A DNA stretch of 64,000 nucleotides, from assembly GCA_008694505.1 (NCBI GenBank), contig VZDJ01000044.1, forward strand, positions 351,320 through 415,319. Reading direction: 5' to 3'. The notes below the pieces were generated by a model. It did not search any database. It saw nothing but the letters and a program-made list of their open reading frames with translations, and was not told the origin of the DNA. Of the stretch, positions 1-10,200 are shown piece after piece (within the stretch, counting starts at the first letter, position 1; each line of letters starts with the position of its first letter). The position numbers were made by a program, and so were the translations under genes. This DNA comes from Cyanoderma ruficeps. Lineage: Eukaryota; Chordata; Aves; Passeriformes; Timaliidae.

Positions 1-3000
1 CTGGGTTCTGTCTGCCCTGAGGAAAGTGCTGAGGTACTGACCCATTTATTTGGAAATATTCTCTTCCTCCTCCAAGTTACAGCTTGCTCTAAACTTTCTT
101 TTTCTAAAGGAAAATCATCTAGACTTGTCACACATGACATTGCTCAGCTGTACAGAGCGAGCTGATCCCACCCATTCTGGGAGCCGGGGATTCTGTGAAG
201 GGAGAGGTCACTGTGAGTTTGAATATAGGGTTGGCTACATCCCACTGAGTCAGTTTGGGTTGCCAGTGGGTTTTTTAGGGACAGCCTGTGTATTTTCCTA
301 TCTGCTGTGCACAGAACCCAGTTGCTGCTGTAGCTGCTGCCTCTTGAACAAGTGATTGCTGCAGTGCCCGACACAGGAGAGCTGTGAGAGCTCTTCCATG
401 AGACCTCAAAGTGGATGATCAATGCCTGGGAAACTTGAACAATCACAAAAAGAGTCTTCATTAATCTTGAAGGCCTTAATTAGTAGGATTAGCCAATTTT
501 CCTGAAGCCATTAGAGTGGTTGACTATAAATTGTAAGGTTGACCCCTTCCAGCAGTAACAGGAAATGTTTTCCCACTGATAGTTTGCTATATCCTACAAT
601 AAGGTTTGCTGTAGACCTAATTTCCATTTTATGTGGTATCAGGACAGGCTGCTTCCTGAAAAAAAGAGAATATTTTTGATGTGACTTTAACAGGGATTGA
701 CTGTTGGATAACGCACAAAGGGCCCCTCCCCTTGAACAGATTTCCCAAATGCCCTTCTCTGGCTTGAGCATAACCACCATAAATTGGCCATTTTATCCTG
801 AAAGGAATTAGTGTGACTGCTTCCAGACATTGCATATAAATTTATGGAATGATTTAGATATAGTTTTATTGCACCTGGCAGAGCGCTTGTTTCTTCTAGG
901 ATGTATCTAGCTGTGAACTCAGTAGATCTTTCCAAAAGATTGCAATTGCAAGAGTGCTGAGGAGAGGAAAAAAGGGCTAATGAAGAGATTTAGATTTATT
1001 TGGCCAACTGAAAGAAGTGAACCTGGAGAGAGCCAGGGGGAGAGCAAGTCCTGACTGAAGGGCTTGTGGACTCAGGGGCTGCTGAAGCTGAAAAGGTTGG
1101 GTTGTGTTTCTAAGGGATGCATGACTGCAGAGAATCAGGAGAATAATTCCTTTTTACATTCATTTTTTTCCTCTGCCTTGGAGAGAGGCTGACAATATAC
1201 CAAAGAGCCACTTTTGTTCCCAGATAATGGTGATGATTTTCAGTGGAGTGTCCTCTATGTGCTGCTTTTCAGATCGAAATCAGCAACTAAACCCTTGATA
1301 CAAACTTGCCTAAACACAACCTGTATCCTGATAGTCTCAAGCTCTGTAATTTAGTATTTTAACTCATGGAATAAGTCATGCCTTGGGATAGGGTGTAGTT
1401 ATCCTTGATGAGAACAGGAAGCCAGGTTTCATGGGCCTGCCTCCAGCAGGAACCTGCACTCCAACCTTTCTTTTCTTCATACAGGTCTTTGTGAAAGACT
1501 TGACATTTCTCCTTCCTCCCTCAAATATTATCCTAATGGGCTGTTAGCAAAGCAGAAATTCCTGCTCTTTCGAAAAGCCCACACAAATGACGGTTGCTAT
1601 GTGGAACAGGGCTGAGTTCAAAACTCACACATCGGTCTGACTGTGGGCAAATCCTTGTATTTCCCTTTCTCCATTGGTCAGTCTGTAAAATTATGGAAAT
1701 TGTAACAGCTCTGCACAGTTCTTGAGCCTTAAGTTGTTAAGGAGACTACATGAGCTGATGAACGAGTATGTTTTGTAATATCTACTGCTTGAGTGAAGCA
1801 GAGATTTACACGGACTGTTATTTTGGCCTGAAGTTTTTATGGCTGTGCTCCACACAGAAATATCCTGCACTCGATAGGATGTCTTTTAGCATTTAACTTT
1901 GCCTGCAATGAATCTTGGCCTTACAGAGCCCAAAGTCAAAGCAGTGTGTGCCCTATTTAAGTAATGAGCTATTGATTTTAGAATTACTCGTTTTTATTAC
2001 CATCATATGGAACTGGTCATGTTCTGAGGACTCATCTCTGAAATGGAAGCAGTTTAATTTCGGTTTGGGACGGGGCAGAAACGGACTTCAGGGATTTTAC
2101 CTATTGAAATTTGGCATATCAGAGATAACAGGGGCTGTCTGCCTCACACAGAGCTGTGCATTCTACTGAAAGAGCCTGGGGAGAAATTCCTCTTCTTGCT
2201 TGAGCTCAGGCCTCCGAGCAGGCTCCTAATGTAATGCCACCTTCATTTGTCACTGGTTGCTGTACCCTGTGTTCTGCTGCTGAGTATTTACAACACCTCC
2301 AGGATCGAAGAGACGCTGCCAAGAAGGCTCATGGGGAGAAATTTTGACCTACTTTTACATTTGGCACCACTTTGCCTGCCAGGAGCAGGTGGACTGTGAA
2401 CAGACCTTGGGTGCAGGGTCCTCCCTGACTGGCACAGAGAGCCCTGGCATGGCAAAGCAAGCAAAAAGCAGCACTGCAAACAGTCTGAGGTCAAACTCTG
2501 CCCCTCTTCTGCCCCCTTTTCTTGGGAATGCAAATTTTTCTGGGAGAAAGGGTGCGGAGGTTGCAAATTCAGTTTTTTTGTGTGTGCCTGTTTGTCTTTT
2601 CCCCCTTTTCCTGCTGCTGGTTCTTCACTCTGCAGCACTGGGGTGTGTGTGGAGAATCAGTTTGCTTTCTGTGGTTGCTTCAACAAGTTTAAGTTACTCA
2701 AGCCATAGGATTTTTGCAGGTTCCCTGCTCCTAGGGAACATAAATGAGAAGAAATGCTGCACATCTGGTTTTTTCAAGCCTACATTTTTTTTACTTTCCA
2801 GGCTGTGATGCTGTTTCCTTTATGACTGCAACTGTATATTAGAAAGCTGTATTTGTCAAATAATAGAGATCAGTCTGTATGTTTTCCCACCAAAAATCAT
2901 GTTGTGATTCTCCCTCCCGTCCCTCTCACCTCCCTCTTGCACGTAACCTTGTAAAATATTGGTAATTTGGTATTCCCCGCTTTCAGTGCGTGAACTGGAG

Positions 3001-3526
3001 TATAAAACTGGGTAGTTTATGGAATAGATGAGAAGAAAATCAGAGGTGGTTTTTATACCTTTAACCTGTACATTAAGATGAAGATGAAGTGAGCCTGACT
3101 TGACAATGCCCATCCATTTCATTAGTTGGCTCTGGAAGGACCCAGCATGCCTTTTTTTNCAGGTGAATTGATCTGAATGGATCCTGAGTTTGCTGAGCTG
3201 ATAAACTTCTCAATTCTGTATGGAAATGAACCGACAGAAAAGTGGGAATTTGGGGAGGGCACACGAGGGGGGCTCTTGGAACCAAACTCTTTCTATAATT
3301 AGGATCTCAGAAGTTGCCTTCTGATCTCTATTGAACTATTGATTGGTTACAAGGAAACTTGAAGGGAATGGGTTTTATTAATTTGACCAAGTATTAAGAA
3401 AAATAACGCTGTTGACTCTTCAGTGAATAAGCACAGGGACCCACCCTGGGGACGTGGTGGTGAAATGAGGGAAATAACCCAATGTACTGGCAAGAGCAGT
3501 CAGCTTCTAGAACATCAGGATGTTGG

Positions 3527-3730
3527 TGGAGAGCTTCAGTGGGCTCTCAGAGTTGCATTTTTCATCCCACCTTGATATCCCTGAGCAGCAGGGTGTCGGG
3601 CTTTCTCAAGAAGCAGAAGTTTTTTAACTGGAGAGCTTCAGTGGGCTCTGAGAGTTTCATTTTCCATCCCACCTTGATATCCCTGAGCAGGAGGGTGTGG
3701 GGCTTTCTCGAGAAGCAGAAATTTTTTAGC
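3527..3730. repeat. Direct tandem duplication, 102-bp unit, two copies
   Basis: Bases 3527-3628 are repeated at 3629-3730 with about eight substitutions and no length change, roughly 92% identity by eye. Both copies begin with TGGAGAGCTTCAGTGGGCTC. The unit is 34 codons long, so frames open through one copy stay open through the second. This explains the 161-codon open frame at 3482-3967 and a shorter one on the other strand. Neither translation resembles a known protein. I treat it as a local segmental duplication or a two-copy minisatellite in noncoding DNA. Confidence 0.9.
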
Positions 3731-5233
3731 TGTAAGAAGAGGAAATGTCTGAATGGCACAGTAAACAACAATCAGCTGAGAGGTAGAGGAGCTGTTGGTG
3801 CTGATGGAGACCATCTCCTGCCCACAAAGTCACCACTGTGGCAGTTTGAGTTCGTGTGTGGTGTTACACACTCTGCAATTTGGAAGGCAGCCTTACATCA
3901 TCGCTTCAGCAGCCATGGGAAGTTTTATCCTGCAGAGTTGGAAAGGCACCAAAAGGATGGCCTGTGATGCACGAAAAATCTGGAGTTTGGAGGCCGTCCA
4001 TCGGTGTCCTGATATCATCATCCCTCTCTTTGTTCAGAGCTTTAAATAAAAAGGTCACAATGATTTCTTTTTCTTTGGTTTCCCCCTCCCCCTGGGGATT
4101 ATTAATGGCCCTGAGGCAGATCCAGTCCCTCCTTGCATTCCCTGCTTTGGGGACTGGATTCTGTACCAGACCAGTGGGAACAGAAGTTGGCTAGTAAAAA
4201 ATTAAGGAAAGCAAAACTTGCTCATACTCCTTTCTGTCCAAACTAGTTCTGTAGGTATTTTAAAGCAGCATAGTTTTCAGTGCTGACAAATCATGAACTT
4301 AACCCCTGCAACTCGTGCTGTGAAATGCTGTGGTACCTAAAAGAGCATTCAATTTTTATTTTTTTTCTTTGAGCTTATTTTTAGTAACTTCACGTTTGAT
4401 GAAAATACTGAACACCTAAAGGCTTTTACAGATTGTTCTCTGTATCTGAAAGGTCCCATTTTAATGTGTATTTTGTGCATTTTCTTCATCTACCTTCTAC
4501 TTTTATCTTAGCCAATGACAGTGAGATTCCTAAGGCTACTTTCTCTTTAAGGGAATACAGCTTACATAAATAGCCCTTTACACCATCTCCTTGTTTTATA
4601 ATATTAATTGTTTATCAGGAGACAGGAAATATTCCTTAGAAAATGTGTTTTCCTGCTTGTGCATGCCTTGTTACTATTTCAATTATGCAGATTCTTGATG
4701 CTGTGGAAATTTGTGCTTGATGACGCCAAGGCAGCTGCACGTTGTTAGCATTGTAGGCTGTCAGATGATCATGTGGGATTCTTGCAGCATGCAACATTCA
4801 ATAGGATTGAAAAAGGGCTTTTGATGCAAGGCATAGCTTTCAGAATATATTTGTGCCTTTTAGTTAGCTAATAGAAAATCATAATTTATTATCTTTAAAT
4901 TTAAAATGCTGCCTCATTTTTCTTCTGGTTGGTTTCATTTTGGCTTCACTAGAAGATGCATCTGGTACATCCACGATTGAGGAGTTTATTAATGATACTG
5001 TCGTTCAGTTCACTTACTTTTTTTCCTTTTAGAGTCCTAGCTAGCCCACAGATTACATGATCACATGTTCATCCAGTCATTCATATAGAACACAAACCAC
5101 CATGCATGATTTCTTCTTCTTTCTTTTTCCTCTCTGCCTTTTTTATTCCTTTTAAGTTGCTTTGTCATGTTCTCTTTTACCATCCAGCTTAGTCTTTGTC
5201 TTCCCCTCGCTGCTATTTTTTCTATATTTTCCC

Positions 5234-5260
5234 ATGCTTGGTTACTGCAATATTATTTGA
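5234..5260 (+). other. Possible short upstream ORF before the SHANK2 short-isoform start
   Basis: An ATG at 5234 opens an eight-codon frame closed by TGA at 5258-5260, 13 bases before the first SHANK2 ATG and out of frame with it. If the short-isoform transcript includes these bases, ribosomes would have to pass or reinitiate after this small frame. Whether they lie in the mRNA depends on the unknown transcription start, so this is only a possibility. Confidence 0.3.
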
Positions 5261-5273
5261 TTAACGGGCTGTG

Positions 5274-5448
5274 ATGATGATGAACCTGCACACTGGAGGA
5301 GCAGCTACTACAGTGGTGATGAAGGGATGTAATAATGGTCGCTATCCTCGGAATTCTCTCTACAGTGACTGCATAATAGAAGAAAAGGCAGTGGTCCTGC
5401 AGAAAAAAGACAATGAAGGATTTGGATTTGTGCTCAGAGGGGCAAAAG
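5274..5448 (+). CDS. SHANK2: SHANK2 exon A: short-isoform start and first part of the PDZ domain
   Basis: SHANK2 is a multidomain scaffold of the postsynaptic density. Its PDZ domain binds C-terminal peptides such as those of GKAP/SAPAP proteins. This exon encodes 58 whole codons plus one base. Residues 1-30 form a glycine- and threonine-rich leader ending NNGRYPRNSLY, which I recognise from the short mammalian isoform. Residues 31-58 (SDCIIEEK, then VVLQKKDNEGFGFVLRGAK) are the PDZ beginning with its GFGF carboxylate-binding loop at residues 49-52. Three consecutive ATGs at 5274, 5277 and 5280 can start translation. An in-frame TAA at 5262-5264 shows that this frame does not continue upstream. 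The exon ends at a GT donor (5449-5450, AAG|GTATGTG) in phase 1, which fits exon B. SHANK1 and SHANK3 differ here (SHANK3 has KRDHEGFGF), so SHANK2 is the best assignment. The codon before VVLQ is Ala where I recall Thr in mammals. Confidence 0.93.
5353..5366 (+). promoter_or_regulatory. SHANK2: Embedded 3' splice site for the long SHANK2 isoform
   Basis: Within the coding sequence of exon A, ATTCTCTCTACAG followed by T forms a pyrimidine-rich 3' splice site with AG at 5364-5365. Known long SHANK2 isoforms join their SH3-containing upstream exon immediately before SDCIIEEK. This acceptor gives exactly that junction, since the first base used (5366) completes the Ser codon. In the short isoform the same bases are read as Asn-Ser-Leu-Tyr-Ser. 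The motif is seen in the sequence. Its use is inferred from known SHANK isoform structure. Confidence 0.75.
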
Positions 5449-7107
5449 GTATGTGCTTCTGTGTGTGTGAGTGTGAGTGTGCATGTGTGTGTGTGTGTGA
5501 TGTGCAGTGGCATGAAGAAATTTATACATCTCAGAATATAAGCAGGAATTATTCTTGGTGCACTTGGTTGCTAGACAACAGGATTCTCTGTATGCTATAC
5601 TACTCCGATGGATTTCGGTGCCTTCTCTCCGAAGCAGTTTGCATTTTTACATGGGAGAAGCACTGCATAATCGTTCTGGGGGGGAGAAAGTTTTGCCTGT
5701 ATTTTTCTCATGCCGGTGGATGTAGCATTTTGCCATTGATCTGTTCTGTTAACTGTGGGAAACCTGCTTTCCTCATAAAAGCTGCTGCTTTATTTCAAAT
5801 GCCAGCCTGGTTAAACAGGGCTGCGAATAGGAAGAGACAAGAGAGGGATGTTTTGTTTAAAATAGGTGTGGATCTTCTGCAAGGTGACATTGGTGCAGTT
5901 TTAGTATGAAAATACAATCTTTTTTTATATCTTGAGGAGCTACACGTATGTTGCATGGCCTGTAGTGTGCTCATTTTTAAAGCTGTTCACATGTTAAGCT
6001 GCACTGCACTTCTCTGTAGGCTAAAATCTACCACGGTGGCATTCCCACGAGTTAAAAAAGGCATTCTATTTAATGCTTTGCATTTTAACTTTCAGTGCAG
6101 TTTGCTCCCTTTATATTAAAAAAAAAAAAAAAAAGAATATATATATGTGATGGTATGTCCCATCTCTTGCTCCCCCTCGTTTCACATGGGTTCTCCCTTG
6201 CCTTGCTTGAGCATGAAAATTATTCCATGTCTTCATTCTTGGGACATGGCTTTTGCCTCTCCCTGTTCCCCACCCCTAAACCTAAACCACCGCTGATTTG
6301 CAGGGCTGGGAAAGCTGTGCCAGGTTTAGCAGAACGAAATGTTGGGAGTTGAAGCAGGAAAGCCCAAGGCAGTGCCTTATCTCTGAGCGTTGGTGTGGGT
6401 TAGCAGTGCTTTGAGCGGGGCTCACTCCCTCTGGGTGAGCCCAGCAGTTTTCCCCCAGATTTTCTCTGTAGCAGCGAGGGCACCTCAGGGGAAAGACCCA
6501 AGGACTTTTCTGCCCGTGTGTGTACGTGACACAGAGGGGCAGGCAGGGCTGTCACAGGGCCAGCTGTGCCTCCTGTCCTAAAAAGTGATTTCTTCTCGTC
6601 TCTTCTTCGTTATGCACATCTAAATTTAGGAGGGGGAAAAAAAAATCTGGTTGATCTTTTTCATCCTTTGCCACCCACCCCATCACCCCCCCCCACTCTA
6701 GTTTGGCCAGATGCTCTCTCCTGGCTCCAGCACATAATTCATTTTTAGGTGGACGTTGCCAGAGTTACAGCATTCTGCCAGGAACAAAAAAAAAAGGGTT
6801 ACTTGAGCCAATAGTGAATATCCTGGAATATCAGAGCCCAGCTATTGCTTGGTGCAGCTTGATTTGGTTCGTGTCACGAAAGGAGCAGGTATTTCCCCCT
6901 CTGGAAGGAGGACCTGTGGATTGCTGTTGCAGAGAGGTTGCACTCTGTCCCCAGCACCCCAAGCTCCCGTGAGGCACATCCCTCTCACTTCCAGCACCCA
7001 CCATTTTTTAACCCTAAATTGGAATGGCCAATGATAGGCCTGTAGTCAAGTGGTATTTGCAAGCACTCCATAACTTTCTTTTTTTAATGTGGTATTTATT
7101 TTTAAAG
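5449..7107 (+). other. SHANK2: SHANK2 intron between exons A and B
   Basis: The intron begins GTATGTG and ends TTTTTAAAG, a GT-AG pair joining phase 1 to phase 1, and it is 1,659 bases long. It contains a GT-rich repeat just after the donor, a long A run near 6118-6134, and several homopolymer tracts (a C run near 6687, an A run near 6785). The exon A reading frame remains open into it as far as a TGA at 5907-5909. No other coding sequence is recognisable. Confidence 0.88.
5460..5504 (+). repeat. GT-rich dinucleotide repeat beside the exon A donor
   Basis: An interrupted (TG)n tract of about 45 bases starts some ten bases after the 5' splice site of exon A. In the transcript it is UG-rich, the kind of sequence bound by TDP-43 and CELF family splicing factors. 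The repeat is seen directly. A regulatory role is inference. Confidence 0.9.
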
Positions 7108-7232
7108 CTGACACACCAATTGAAGAATTCACCCCAACTCCAGCCTTTCCTGCTTTGCAGTACTTGGAATCTGTGGATGAAGGGGGAGTAGCATGGCAAG
7201 CTGGCCTGAGAACTGGAGACTTTTTGATCGAG
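7108..7232 (+). CDS. SHANK2: SHANK2 exon B: middle of the PDZ domain
   Basis: This 125-base exon follows an AAAG acceptor (AG at 7106-7107) and ends with a GAG codon before a GT donor (GTAGGAG, 7233). The first two bases complete an Ala codon begun in exon A. The 41 whole codons that follow read DTPIEEFTPTP, AFPALQYLESVDEGGVAW, QAGLRTGDFLIE. This is the PDZ core, with the PIEEFTPTPAFPALQYLESV block shared by all SHANKs. The Gln in VAWQAGL and Thr in GLRTGDF, with Asp-Thr after the Ala, match SHANK2 rather than SHANK1 (WRAGLRMGD) or SHANK3. With exon A it gives residues 1-100 of the short isoform. The exon ends in phase 0, so the next exon should begin VN and supply the GHRQVV helix. Confidence 0.96.
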
Positions 7233-10200
7233 GTAGGAGATCCTGAAATTTGATTCTCAGTGCTCTGTTGGGGAGAGAGTGATGTTCCCGTTGGAGAATT
7301 GACTCTGGAAAAAGGTGTGGGATGCCTCTGAGCAGCGAGTTCTGTGGGCTAACACCAGTGGTGTGCTTCACTGGATCAGCTGAAAACTTCATGCAGCATT
7401 CAGGAAAGCAGTGACAGAGAACAATGGTCAGGCTGGCTGGGAATTTTCTGGTTGTTCTTTTTGTCCTTTTGGAATACACTCGCAGAGATATTTGGGAGGT
7501 CGTAGTCTTCTTCCAGTTATCGAAATTTAGATGAATTTTGATATTTATTGCAGGCTATCGATTCTGGTTTCTTCTAAATATTTTCAGGGAGTAACCAAAA
7601 TTAATGACTTTTTCTGCAACTATTTCTGCGCTCAGAAATATCCATGGTCTAGTGGCGTTTAGTAACCATGGAGAATAAAGCAAATTACTTTGGCTTGAAA
7701 TTGAATTTTTCCAACACTACACTATAAATACAAAAGAATAAGCAATGGATGTTATTGCAGTATTAATTACTTTATATAAGGGTATATTTAAATGCTCTGT
7801 TCGTTCATGCCAAAAATACCTTCACGTTTCATGTCCTGGAGGATTTTTTTTGTTGGTATTTTGAGTTTTGTTTAAACAGTTGGTTCTCCTTTTGAGTGTT
7901 ACTGGGCAGTTTGCAGCAAAATCATGATCTGGGATTTTTTTTTTTTCCTCTTCCCCCCACAACCTTTTCATGACCAACAAAGGGATGCTGTGGTCCTGTG
8001 AAACTGGATATTGAAAAATAGGGCTTTTGAGGTGGATTGATCAAGCCTTGTCTGTAATATCTATTGATTTTACGTTATTTGATGTGTTCTTCTTCAGGCT
8101 CATGCATGGTTTGGTCAAATACTTCCTGGTGTTACAACAGTTATTTCTGCAGAGCTGGCTTTTGCATGCGGGAGAGGGTACAACACGCAGCTTTTTTTGG
8201 AGCGTGCCTTGAACTTCCATGGTGATTGAATTTAAATAGTTGCACCACTTCCTCATGCTGTAGCCGTGAAAGAACAGGCTCTGCAGGCTTCTAAAGTAAA
8301 TAGATGTGCATTTTTATCTCTGTCTTCAAGCACATTTCCCTTGCTGTTTGTTTACTTAAGAAGAAGCAGTTCAGCGTTTAGCATTAAAGACCAGCTTACA
8401 AATGGAAGTGCTGCGTTCCCTGGGCAGGGATCCTTCCAAAGCTCTCCCTGTTCCTGTTAGGTGGGGTTTTGAAACAAGGCTGTATTTTTAGAGGTTGGTT
8501 TCTCGTTAGACTTTTAAAGCATGGGAAGTATGAAGAGTCTGTACTGGCAGATTGCACAGACAGAATTGATGGTGAACAATGTGCAATTTAATTCATTATG
8601 GAATGACAAATATGCCCGTGGATTTTTTTAAGGTCTCTGAAGGGGTGGAAGAAGGCTGGGTAACTGATTCTGCACAAAGCTTTACTTTTTTTTTGGCAAA
8701 TGAGGGAAGAATTAGAATTAATTGTCTAGACAATTTACTCCTAGCCTTAGCTTAGAAGAGCAGCTAAACATGCACATACAGTGCTGAATCAGGAGGACGT
8801 TAATCCATACTCCAGCATATTTGTAATTAATTCTGAAAGAAGCCATTATTACATGCAAATCAAATCCATTTCTGTGTAATTTATGTTCATCGGGGTTATT
8901 CCGTTCTGAATTTTGCAACTTAATTAAGAGGATATGATAATCCTGAGAAATGACAACTTGGCTGTTGCAGGAGACTTTCCTGTTGGAGAAAGGCAGGATT
9001 TTTTTTTTTTTCCTGTTTTATGGCCAACATGCAGTGCACAGCCCTGGCTGGGTGGAGAAAGCCATCTTTAGAGCTAAAGACTGTTGAAATAGAAGTCCAC
9101 TTGCACTTCTAGGAATGCCAAAGCTCCTTTATCTTTTGTGTTGAATGAGAAGATTTAAATTTCCACGCCAGCAAGTGGTTGTCAGCCCCGGTGTAGTCAG
9201 CCTGCCTTGCTGCTAAGTGATTTCTCCCATGACTCTGAAGTTTATGCCTCTGTGTGTAAGTGCCACCTCAACCATTTGTAAGTAATATCAGGCATTTATC
9301 ATAAATGTCACATGAATAATAAAAGAGTTAATGGGCAACCAGGATCCTAATTAGTGCTATTTATAACGCTCGTGGCAGGCGCCGGGCGTTAGGGAAGGGA
9401 GAGTCCAGTTTGGCAGGGAGCAAAATGAGAGGCAGAGTAGATGTTCCCTTCCTGCTGGAGGAGGTTTGGTGGCTCAGGGTTGTGGAGATGAGGGGAACCT
9501 CACTCTGGAAAGACAGATTTGACAGGGAGATAGGTCTCCTTTCCTGGGAGGAAAGACAGGGCATCATTTCTTCGCATACAGTTATGGTCTGGAATCTTCT
9601 GAAGGAGGGAAAACTTCAATATCAGCTACGAGGCATTATAATAATTCATGTTTGGAGTTGATATATGTGGAGCAGAACAAATAAAAGATCTGTACGAAAA
9701 AGGAAGGAAAGGTGCTGTGTTGCTCCAGCAGATAAATGGAGTAGGGATTACCTGGAACAGCTGGCATTCTATCATATGACTGAGTCTTTATTAAGTGTGC
9801 AGTTCCTGATTTGTCCAACCTGTGCAATTAATTTTAACATGAGACTTCAGAGATGAACATTACACTTGCCCTTGGAAACAGTGCTCACAGAGTCTCCATG
9901 GAAATTTCTGACAGTGTGTGGTTTGTCTCCTCCTTGCTTCAAACCCAGCCGTGGTTTTTGTGATAAAAATTGTAAAGTGTGTAGTGGCTTTCCTGGAGAG
10001 AGCACAGGGCTAATGTACTGGAAAAGTGCAGGAGTAGTTTTAGAGCTGAAGGAGTGAGGTAGAGGCAGCTGTCAGTAGATGTGGATTTTCATAACCAATT
10101 CAAGAGATGCCAATTCAATGTGATTTTTTTTCTTGGCTTTGATGAACAATCAGGAAACAAGGATGGCTGTGATTTGGTTGTTATAACTGAGATTTTACAG

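Larger units (their letters stand above)
1..5273 (+). other. SHANK2: SHANK2 upstream region: intron of long isoform, presumed promoter and 5'UTR of short isoform
   Basis: No exon of the upstream ankyrin or SH3 part of SHANK2 is recognisable here, and no open frame resembles a known protein. The stretch is AT-rich and mostly unique-looking, apart from the 102-bp tandem duplication at 3527-3730 and one unresolved base at 3159. Because exon A starts with the N-terminus specific to the short isoform, transcription of that isoform must begin somewhere upstream of 5274, either within this region or through an upstream noncoding exon. No CpG-rich block is visible close to 5274. The last 200 bases are pyrimidine-rich with a weak AT-rich box near 5221-5230. 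The transcription start cannot be placed from sequence alone. Confidence 0.6.

Noticed and set aside
3150..3180. Poly-T tract then CAG followed by GTGAATTG, resembling a splice acceptor with a VN-like first codon (Val-Asn, as in the missing PDZ exon)
   Set aside because: It lies upstream of the PDZ exons, all three frames stop within about ten codons, and it includes the N at 3159. The next PDZ exon would also have to lie after exon B.
3482..3967. 161-codon open frame with an internal 34-residue repeat
   Set aside because: It is open because the 102-bp duplication is in frame. There is no similarity to any protein I know, the opposite strand is open over the same stretch, and there are no splice or start signals that stand out.
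8560..8600. GGTGAACAATGTGC, similar to the expected start of the next PDZ exon (VNN)
   Set aside because: No convincing acceptor precedes it, and the following codons do not read ENVVKVGHRQ.
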